Below, in pieces: positions 28,401 through 34,948 of a stretch of DNA of 64,000 nucleotides. The notes below the pieces were generated by a model. The model searched no databases and had not been told where the DNA came from. It saw nothing but the letters and a program-made list of their open reading frames with translations. How positions within the stretch are numbered: position 1 is the first letter of the stretch; each line of letters begins with the position of its first letter. Both the position numbers and the translations under genes were made by a program. This stretch comes from Sphingopyxis sp. (GTDB lineage Bacteria; Pseudomonadota; Alphaproteobacteria; Sphingomonadales; Sphingomonadaceae), in assembly GCA_030145715.1 (NCBI GenBank), contig JAIXHQ010000003.1, positions 1 to 64,000 on the forward strand, given 5' to 3'.

Positions 28401-28626
28401 GGTCCGCGAGCTGCTCCATCGAGAAGGCCGACACCGAAATCGGCACGTCGAGCAGCCGTTCTTCCATACGCTGCGCGGTGACCACGATGTCGTTACTGGC
28501 TTGCGGCGCCAATTCCGCGGCGTCCTGGGCGCGCACCGCACTTGCGGTCGCCAACAGGCCAATCAGCATCCCACCCCGGATCACAGCAGCCTGCGTTGAC
28601 CCGACACCATTTGGCACGTGAATCAT
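25471..28626 (-). CDS. TonB-dependent receptor, large
   Basis: 1051 aa. The ATG at complement 28624-28626 with AGGGGAGG upstream is preferred over a start 22 codons earlier. The signal peptide ends near AVRAQ; [25 protein letters not shown] is the TonB box plus plug start, and [26 protein letters not shown] is the plug. The barrel carries long extracellular loops with Cys pairs, and the C-terminal strand ends LNVKVGF. The 'DVPISV' subtype is the one sphingomonads use for aromatic and other xenobiotic substrates. Divergent from a TetR gene with shared control region. Substrate unknown. Confidence 0.93.
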   Translation of the reverse strand: [1051 protein letters not shown]

Positions 28627-28695
28627 ACATCCTCCCCTATTTTGCTGGCTCGTCCGTTCGGTTGCCCCAAATTCTTGCGAGTCCAATATCACTCG

Positions 28696-28723
28696 ATCTT
28701 ATGGACATTTTTTAGTTAGTCAA
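28696..28723 (-). promoter_or_regulatory. Probable promoter of the TonB-dependent receptor
   Basis: Read on the minus strand: TTGACT (complement 28718-28723), a 16-nt spacer, and TAAGAT (complement 28696-28701). The -35 hexamer overlaps the near-palindromic element at 28716-28730. About 70 nt of leader follow to the start codon. Confidence 0.5.
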
Positions 28724-28730
28724 CACTAGC
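28716..28730. promoter_or_regulatory. Candidate TetR operator at the divergent receptor/tetR promoters
   Basis: The sequence TTAGTCAACACTAGC contains the inverted repeat TAGT-N4-ACTA. It overlaps the receptor's -35 and lies just before a consensus TATAAT at 28735-28740 pointing toward the TetR gene. Twelve of its 15 positions are identical to the palindrome at 31886-31900 over the P450 start. Confidence 0.5.
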
Positions 28731-28734
28731 CTTT

Positions 28735-28991
28735 TATAATTTGGGGGCATATTTCACGAAAGTTCCGCCGGGCGATCCGGACCCGCAGCGGACCCCGGCC
28801 GGGAGCCGACCGATGCCATGTTTCGCCGCCGATCATGATCGCGATCGCACCGCCTTGGCGGCTCCGAAAAACCGCCAAATCGGCAGTATCTTGAAAGAGG
28901 AACGGAAAACCCATATTCCGCAGTTCGTGGGCGCGGGAACGGCTTTCAGGAACAATGGACCGGCCGTGAAAAGTTTGCAGAAAGTAAACCG
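28735..28991 (+). promoter_or_regulatory. TATAAT box and long leader of the tetR-family gene
   Basis: The TATAAT at 28735-28740 is a perfect -10 hexamer; the region 17 nt upstream (TTAGTT) is a poor -35 and overlaps the candidate operator. A leader of about 245 nt follows. It contains a GATCATGATCGCGATC stretch with internal dyad symmetry and an open frame that ends in a TTGA overlap with the regulator's start; I do not see evidence that this frame is a protein. Confidence 0.35.
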
Positions 28992-29639
28992 TTGAGAAAT
29001 AGAATAGATTCTTCCGAACTCCCCAGAAGACCTTCGATCAAGATCCCCAAACAGGCGCGCGCCATCAAAACGCGCGAACGGCTGCTCGACATTGCGGGGG
29101 AATTGCTTGAAGAAGTCGGCCTGGAAGATATTTCGACCAACATGATCTGCGCCCGCGCGGGGCTGAGCCCGCCGACGCTGTACCGCTATTTCGAGGACAA
29201 GCATGCGGTGCTGCAGGCGCTGGGTATGCGATTGATGGAGCGGCAGAATGAACGGCTGCTCGGCTGGTTCGAACGCCACGTCCCGCTCGGCTTTCAGTCG
29301 ATGCTGGACAATGTCGAGGGGATATTGCGCGAAACGGCGGAGGTGACCGCGTCCGAACCCGGCGGCGCGTGGATCGCCCGCGTCCTTCACGCCTCGCCCA
29401 GGCTCGCGCATATCCGCGTCGAATCGCACCGGTTCGTGACCGATGCGCAGATGGAGGTCTTTGACGGGCTGGTGCCGGACATATCGCGCGAGGAATTGTG
29501 GCAGCGCATCCGGTTGATGATCGAGTTCGGCTATGCCGCGCTGGAAATGATGGCCGAGGAAGATCGCATTCCAAGCGATCGGGTCTTTGCCGAAACCGCG
29601 CGCGTCATGCGCTTTACCCTGCTGGGCAAGGAGGACTGA
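28992..29639 (+). CDS. TetR/AcrR family transcriptional regulator
   Basis: 215 aa. The N-terminal helix-turn-helix spans about residues 24-70 (TRERLLDIAGELLEEVGLEDIST, ICARAGLSPPTLYRYFEDKHAVL), the standard TetR DNA-binding fold; the C-terminal ligand domain is unlike anything I can name. The TTG start has no good ribosome site, and no in-frame alternative is better. Its position opposite the large TonB-dependent receptor suggests that it controls that gene and, by shared site, the P450 operon. Confidence 0.85.
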   Translation: MRNRIDSSELPRRPSIKIPKQARAIKTRERLLDIAGELLEEVGLEDISTNMICARAGLSPPTLYRYFEDKHAVLQALGMRLMERQNERLLGWFERHVPLGFQSMLDNVEGILRETAEVTASEPGGAWIARVLHASPRLAHIRVESHRFVTDAQMEVFDGLVPDISREELWQRIRLMIEFGYAALEMMAEEDRIPSDRVFAETARVMRFTLLGKED

Positions 29640-29659
29640 TCGATCCGCGGTCGGGCGGC

Positions 29660-30541
29660 CTATGATGACAGGCCGCCGTCCGCGGCCCCCTCCCTTCGCC
29701 AGTACAGATACATCATGACCGCCGTGACGCCCGCCAATATGTGCCACAACAGCCCGTGCGGCTGGAACCAGCTGAACGGATCGCACAGCGGGCCGCCGCT
29801 GTGCGACAAGGTCCAGAATATCGTCGCGGCGGCGATCGCGGCGACCCCGGCGATCCAATAGCAACGGGCGCGCCGGTCGGCGAGGAAGCCCGCAAAGCCG
29901 AATTCGAGCAGGAAATAGACGATGACGGTGATGCCGATCAGGATCACCGAATCGACCCCGGCCGCCGACACCGCGGCAAAGGCTGCGGCGGTCAGCGGAT
30001 AGCCGATCCAGAAAATCCGTCGGCGCGCGCCATCCCCGGCGCCGCGCCCGGCCAGCCCCCGGTTCAGCGTATAGAATATCAGATAGGCCATGAAGGTGTA
30101 CATCGACAGGCCGTCGATCCACGACACGTCGCGGGCGATCGAACCGTGCAGCCACATGCTGCCCAGGCCCAGGAACAGCACGACGAAAACATAAAGATCG
30201 GCGATCGGATCGGCGGATCTTATGACATTGGACGGACCGGGTTCCCGCCGGTCGCGCGCGATCCGCCACGCGACGAACAGGCTGGTGCCGATCGCGTAAA
30301 GATTGGACCAGTTGTTGACCGGCTGCCGCACCCCGGTCGCGCCGCTCAGCACGTCCGACAGGCTGAAATATTCACAATAACAGCCCTGGGCCACGCACCG
30401 GTCGGGCGTCGTCGGCCAGCCGATGCCATAAGCAAAGAACAGGAACGGCGCCATCAGGACGATCAGGCTGATCCCCCAGATCATCAGGCTGCGCGGGATC
30501 GCCCCCGGCGCTCCGGTCCTGAAACGGCCCACCGCGTTCAA
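29660..30541 (-). CDS. CREST-superfamily membrane hydrolase, ceramidase-domain protein
   Basis: About 293 aa with seven hydrophobic segments. QPVNNWSNLYAIGTSLF matches the E/QPVNTWSN motif of alkaline ceramidases; GSMWLHGSIARDVSWIDGLS supplies the conserved Ser, His and Asp, and HGLLWHILAG near the end gives the second His pair, so the zinc-site residues are present. Alkaline ceramidases cleave the amide of ceramide inside membranes. The start is uncertain: TTG at 30541 overlaps the P450 stop (TTGA); ATG at 30484 is the alternative. Co-transcribed with the P450. Confidence 0.75.
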   Translation of the reverse strand: MNAVGRFRTGAPGAIPRSLMIWGISLIVLMAPFLFFAYGIGWPTTPDRCVAQGCYCEYFSLSDVLSGATGVRQPVNNWSNLYAIGTSLFVAWRIARDRREPGPSNVIRSADPIADLYVFVVLFLGLGSMWLHGSIARDVSWIDGLSMYTFMAYLIFYTLNRGLAGRGAGDGARRRIFWIGYPLTAAAFAAVSAAGVDSVILIGITVIVYFLLEFGFAGFLADRRARCYWIAGVAAIAAATIFWTLSHSGGPLCDPFSWFQPHGLLWHILAGVTAVMMYLYWRREGAADGGLSS

Positions 30542-31893
30542 ACCGGACTGACGAGCAGGGGCATCCCGCCCCGGGGCCGCAACGTGACGCTGCCGACCGG
30601 GTCGGGCACAAAGCCGGGAACCATGGCAAACCGGCGTTCGCTCAGCCATTGAGCCATTATCAACAGCGCCTCCATCGTCGCAAAACGCGCCCCCACGCAC
30701 ACGCGGGGTCCGCCGCCGAACGGCATATATTGAAACCGGTGCAGCAGGGCGCGGCGTTCGGGCGCGAACCGCTGATGGTCGAAACGGTCGGGATCGGTCC
30801 ACAAAGCGCGGTGGCGATGGATGATCCACGGCCAGATGGAAACCAGGTCGCCGGCGGCGATCGGCGTGCCGGAAAGCTCGTCGGGCGCCTCCGCCTCGCG
30901 GTCAAATCTTGGCGCGGGCGGATACAGGCGCATCGTTTCTTCGAATATCTGTTTCAGCAAAGGCAGGTGGTCGATACGTTCGGCGGGTGGATGGGCCATG
31001 GCCGACATGGCCTCGGCCCGCGCCGCGTCCTGCAACTCCGGCTGGGCGGCCAGGCAATACATGCCCCATGCCAGGGCATTGGCTGTGGTTTCATGCCCCG
31101 CGACATAGAATGTGATCGCATTGTCGGCGGCCAGCGTCGCCGCCTGATCCGCCGGAAAATGCGCGTTCAGCGACCGGATCAGGCCGCCGAAAAAATCGTC
31201 GCCGCCGCCGTCGGGGCCCCGGTCGCGCACCACGTCGGTCAAAGTCTGGCGCAGCCAGTCGCGCGACCGGCGCGCGCGCCGCATCGCCGGGCTCGGGTCC
31301 CAGTTCTGCAAACCCAGAAGCGTCATGAAACGCGCCTGCCCAGCCGCCGCCAGCATCTGGCCGATGTAACCGGCGGCTTCGGGATCGACCAGCCGCCGAT
31401 CGCCGGCGAACAGGCTGTGCGCGATGATCGCCATGGTCGCGTCGGTCGCCTCGGCGGCGATGTCGATGCGCGCATTGCCCTTTGGCCAGCGGGCCAGGTT
31501 GGTGGCCGTGCACTGGACCATCGTATCGGCCATGCTGGCGACCGCGGCGGGGGCGAATGTCGGCGCCACGATCCGGCGCTGGGTGCGCCAATCCTCGCCC
31601 TCCGCGCTCAGCAACCCGTTGCCGACCAGCGGCGAAAGCAGCCGCTGCGCCAGCCGGGGGCGCAGATAATTGCCCTTGTTGGTTAGCAGGACGCGCTCGA
31701 CCGCCGCCGGGTCCATCAGGATATGGACCCGCAACCCCATGATTTTGCGTGTATGGATTTTCGCGTCGAAGGCGGGTTCCGCCAGGCCATAGACGGTGTT
31801 GCGCAACCTTTCGCCAAAAAAACCCCGCCACGCGGGCATCCAGTCCGCCGATCGCGGCGGCTGGACGGGAACGAAAGGCGATACACTAGTCAT
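30538..31893 (-). CDS. Cytochrome P450
   Basis: A 451-aa soluble heme monooxygenase. The I-helix AGHETT lies near residue 270, the K-helix EETMR near 325, and the heme loop FGGGPRVCVGARFA carries the axial Cys near residue 400. Short N-terminus without membrane anchor, as in bacterial P450s. No Shine-Dalgarno precedes the ATG, which sits in a perfect 14-bp palindrome, so the message may be leaderless or the site an operator. No ferredoxin or reductase gene is nearby. Translationally coupled to the ceramidase-like gene. Substrate unknown. Confidence 0.93.
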   Translation of the reverse strand: MTSVSPFVPVQPPRSADWMPAWRGFFGERLRNTVYGLAEPAFDAKIHTRKIMGLRVHILMDPAAVERVLLTNKGNYLRPRLAQRLLSPLVGNGLLSAEGEDWRTQRRIVAPTFAPAAVASMADTMVQCTATNLARWPKGNARIDIAAEATDATMAIIAHSLFAGDRRLVDPEAAGYIGQMLAAAGQARFMTLLGLQNWDPSPAMRRARRSRDWLRQTLTDVVRDRGPDGGGDDFFGGLIRSLNAHFPADQAATLAADNAITFYVAGHETTANALAWGMYCLAAQPELQDAARAEAMSAMAHPPAERIDHLPLLKQIFEETMRLYPPAPRFDREAEAPDELSGTPIAAGDLVSIWPWIIHRHRALWTDPDRFDHQRFAPERRALLHRFQYMPFGGGPRVCVGARFATMEALLIMAQWLSERRFAMVPGFVPDPVGSVTLRPRGGMPLLVSPV

Positions 31894-31900
31894 GACTAGC
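31886..31900. promoter_or_regulatory. Perfect 14-bp palindrome over the P450 start, candidate TetR operator
   Basis: CTAGTCATGACTAG (31886-31899) is self-complementary over all 14 bases and includes the P450 initiation codon. With the next base it matches 12 of 15 positions of the element at 28716-28730 (TAGTCA-NN-ACTAGC). A further half-site, GACTAGC, lies at 31988-31994. Confidence 0.5.
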
Positions 31901-32002
31901 TGTTACTGTAAATACTGGCGGCTGAAAAGGGGCCTTTCCATCGCCTGAAGGACAGGAAGCCCAAACGTTTCCATCTCTGAATGGCACGACTAGCGCGACC
32001 GC

Positions 32003-34732
32003 TCAGAACTGCTTGCGGACGGCTATGCGGATCGTCCGGCCGATCAGATTGACCTCGCCTCGCGAATATCCGGGGGGAACGGAGCCATCGCTCAACCTGA
32101 CGCGCAGATATGAATTGAACAGGTTCTGGACGTCGAGGGACAGGCGCAGTTTTGATAGCCATTTTGGCTTGTCGGCATCGAATCGCAGATGTTCGGGTTC
32201 GACGAACAGGCCCAGATTGACAAGCGTCATCGGAGAATAGCGAAAATCGCCCAAACCGTCGGGGACTGCGACATTGCGTATCTGCACGCCATTCTGCCAG
32301 TTGCCGGTCAGATTGGCCCCCATTCCTCGCTTTCCGGCGGCGATGTTGAACGACAGATTATGCCGGGATTGGGCGCCGTCGCCCGCGAGGCGATCGATCA
32401 CCGGCAGACCCGGAGCCGTCAGCAACTCGCTTTTCAAAAGCCACCGGTGCCCGATCGAAAGCGTGATCTGTCCGGGGTCGGCCCGCATGCCGGGCCCCGC
32501 CGCGCGGGCAGGCATTGCCTTTCCCGAAATGAACAGCGTGATGCCGCTGTTCAGTCGCGTGTTCAGATCCTGTGCGATGGAGATGGGGCGCGCATCCACC
32601 AATGTCAGGCGCCCCTGTGCATCGCGGATGATCCGGTCGCGAAACACCGCCTCGACCGCAGGGGTGAGCGCGGGCAAGGATGCCACGCCACCGCGCGATT
32701 CCTCGCGCTGATATTCAGTGGTCAGCGTCAGCAACTGGCTGCCGAACGGACGCAGCAGGGCGCGCAGGTGAAAGACACGCTGGCTGCCATTGCCCAGATC
32801 GGGATTACCGCCGGTGACCCACAGGGGTTCGGCAATCTCCTGCCGCGCATAGTCATAGACGCGCGTGACGGTTTCGATCCGCGGCCCATTGAGCAGCGCA
32901 ACCGGCGTCACGATCTGCGAAAAGGTGAATGTCCCGTTCAGTTCCAGCGCCGCCATGGGCGCCCAGTTCAAACCCGCGCTATATTGCGCCTGGCGCCGGG
33001 TCCCCGACGCAATATCGGTGCTGATGGACAAATCCGCCGACAATTCGCCCAGCATGGGCAAAAAGTCCGATCCGCGGCTGGCGATCGGCGCATTGAGCAC
33101 CAATTGCGTGTTCAACCGACTTTGCCGAACGTCGATAAAGGCCAGGATGCCGTCGTTGCCGTCGGTACGTTCGTTCATCGAACTGTTCAGTCCCCCGCCG
33201 ACCGACAAATTGGCGGATAGCTGCCCCGCCGGCAGCGTCAGAACGGCCTTGCTGATATTGAGCTGCGCGTTCAGGCTCTCACTGCGCGACCGGTTCCGTT
33301 CGACCAGCAACCGCGTCCGTGACCATGGCGCATAGGGGTTGAATAAGGGGTCGCCGGCATCGAGAAGACTTTGGATAGCCGACACGTCCAGGCCTCGCTC
33401 GATAAAGCCATTGGCCCAGCTTCGCGAATAGGCCGCGGTGAAATTGCTGCTCCAGTCACCCACCGAGCCGGACAGGGTAGCGGACAGACCCAGGCTGGTA
33501 GACAGTTGATCGTTTCGCAGCGGGCGCGGGCCGCCCAGCCCGCGAACAAGCAGGACATCGCCCGCGAAGGGCGACCAGGGGCTGCCTGCGGGCAAAAGGA
33601 ACGAAGCACCAGCTAGGCCCATAAGCTGCCGATTGCTGTTCCGGCTGGCGTTAAGATTGATCGAGCCCGAAAAGGCGCCCAGGGGCCGGGTCAATCCGAT
33701 ATTGAAATTGGCGCCCCGGCTGGCAGGCAGCACCGTTTCATACCGGCGCGGATCGATGAAGCGGGCCGCATCTGCTTCGTCCACAAAGGCGCCGAGCGTC
33801 GGAGGGGTGAGCAGCGCCGATGCCGGAAAGCCGGTCATGGTCACGGGCCGACCCGCAAGAAGGCTGAGCTGCGGATCAATCTCGCCCACCCCGGCCGCCC
33901 CCAACACATGGCCCTGCAAATCGACGGGGCCAGTACGGGCGGGCAAATTCCGTTCGCTTTTCAGCAAGGCATCGTCGCGCGAGAGCTGGAGCTGGACATT
34001 CCAATAGGCCGGACCGTCGATCACCAGCCGGCCCACCGTCACACGTTCGCTGTCGCGACCGCCGGCGGTCGGCAGCGTCAGGTTTGAATCGATGGTCCAA
34101 CTGACAAAATGCTTTTTCAGTACCAGATTCACGACACGCTGACGCGCCGGATAGCCATATCGCGCGGCCGCTTCTGGCGGCAGGATCGCCAATCGGTCCA
34201 ACGCCTCGGGCGGAAAGCCGGAGACGCCCGAGGAATCGCCGATCCGCTTTCCATTCACCAACAATATCGGCGGGCCGCCAGAGCCGCCAATCAGGGGAGC
34301 GATGCCGCGTAGCAGTTCGTCGATGCTGGCCGCGCCATAACCGGCAATATCGTCCTCACTCAGTTCGGTCTCCGGCTTGACGAGTGCCGCGCCATAGGGG
34401 GCGGTTACGACAATCTCGTCGGGCCAGGCTTCTGCCACGGGCGCGGAGATGGGCGCAACGGGCACGGGTGCGGGTGCGATACCCATGTCCCGTTCTTCAG
34501 CTGGATCAGCGCCCGGACCGACGGGCGGCTCATTCGCTTCTGCAGGGCTGGCGTTCAGCATCGGAATGCCGCCCAGCCCAAGAATCGCGGCAAAGGCAAA
34601 GACTCTACCGTTGCCGGCAGGGCGCGGACGGGTCCGCCCCGCCTCGGCGCGATGAAACTCTCCGCCGATCCCAGCCTTTCGAGCGGGACAGAATTTCGCG
34701 CCGCGGGCGCCGAAGACGCGAATCGCTCCCAA
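32003..34732 (-). CDS. TonB-dependent receptor-like outer-membrane protein
   Basis: About 909 aa. The plug region (DEIVVTAP, then SIDELLRGIAPLIGG and PPILLVNGKRIGDSSG, about 105-200) is recognisable although divergent from typical receptors; the rest is barrel sequence ending in VRKQF. The start is doubtful: the TTG at complement 34730-34732 is the first possible codon, and the signal-like FAFAAILGLGGIPMLNASPAEA begins only at residue 45. The long basic N-terminus is unusual; this could be a FecA-like or 'TonB-dependent receptor, plug' relative. Monocistronic, 108 nt from the P450. Confidence 0.75.
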   Translation of the reverse strand: MGAIRVFGARGAKFCPARKAGIGGEFHRAEAGRTRPRPAGNGRVFAFAAILGLGGIPMLNASPAEANEPPVGPGADPAEERDMGIAPAPVPVAPISAPVAEAWPDEIVVTAPYGAALVKPETELSEDDIAGYGAASIDELLRGIAPLIGGSGGPPILLVNGKRIGDSSGVSGFPPEALDRLAILPPEAAARYGYPARQRVVNLVLKKHFVSWTIDSNLTLPTAGGRDSERVTVGRLVIDGPAYWNVQLQLSRDDALLKSERNLPARTGPVDLQGHVLGAAGVGEIDPQLSLLAGRPVTMTGFPASALLTPPTLGAFVDEADAARFIDPRRYETVLPASRGANFNIGLTRPLGAFSGSINLNASRNSNRQLMGLAGASFLLPAGSPWSPFAGDVLLVRGLGGPRPLRNDQLSTSLGLSATLSGSVGDWSSNFTAAYSRSWANGFIERGLDVSAIQSLLDAGDPLFNPYAPWSRTRLLVERNRSRSESLNAQLNISKAVLTLPAGQLSANLSVGGGLNSSMNERTDGNDGILAFIDVRQSRLNTQLVLNAPIASRGSDFLPMLGELSADLSISTDIASGTRRQAQYSAGLNWAPMAALELNGTFTFSQIVTPVALLNGPRIETVTRVYDYARQEIAEPLWVTGGNPDLGNGSQRVFHLRALLRPFGSQLLTLTTEYQREESRGGVASLPALTPAVEAVFRDRIIRDAQGRLTLVDARPISIAQDLNTRLNSGITLFISGKAMPARAAGPGMRADPGQITLSIGHRWLLKSELLTAPGLPVIDRLAGDGAQSRHNLSFNIAAGKRGMGANLTGNWQNGVQIRNVAVPDGLGDFRYSPMTLVNLGLFVEPEHLRFDADKPKWLSKLRLSLDVQNLFNSYLRVRLSDGSVPPGYSRGEVNLIGRTIRIAVRKQF

Positions 34733-34885
34733 TCCCTGACCTCAAATTGCCGGATCCTGTTGCGGTAATGATAGTTATCAATAGGGTTTTATTCGATTCC
34801 ATTCTTTTGTGAGGGGCGAAATTTTCTTCGGCGGGCCCAATTGGGGCAAAGACAGCGAACCGATCCGAACCACGCCATGCGCGGC

Positions 34886-34909
34886 GTGGACCCAAAAGTG
34901 GACCCAAAA
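34886..34909. repeat. Two perfect tandem copies of GTGGACCCAAAA
   Basis: Copies at 34886-34897 and 34898-34909 in the 216-nt gap between the receptor start and the end of the cytochrome operon. No hairpin with a T-run and no other gene was seen in this gap. Confidence 0.6.
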
Positions 34910-34948
34910 ATCGCTACGACACAGACAGGGAATTTGGGCTACCGCCGA

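Noticed and set aside
28741-28995. An 84-codon frame ending in a TTGA overlap with the TetR start
   Set aside because: Starts at TTG with no ribosome site, and the translation is Pro/Arg-rich and unlike any known small protein; kept only as a remark on the leader.
34860-34920. The GTGGACCCAAAA tandem repeat as a phage attachment site
   Set aside because: No tRNA end, integrase or second distant copy was seen in the window.
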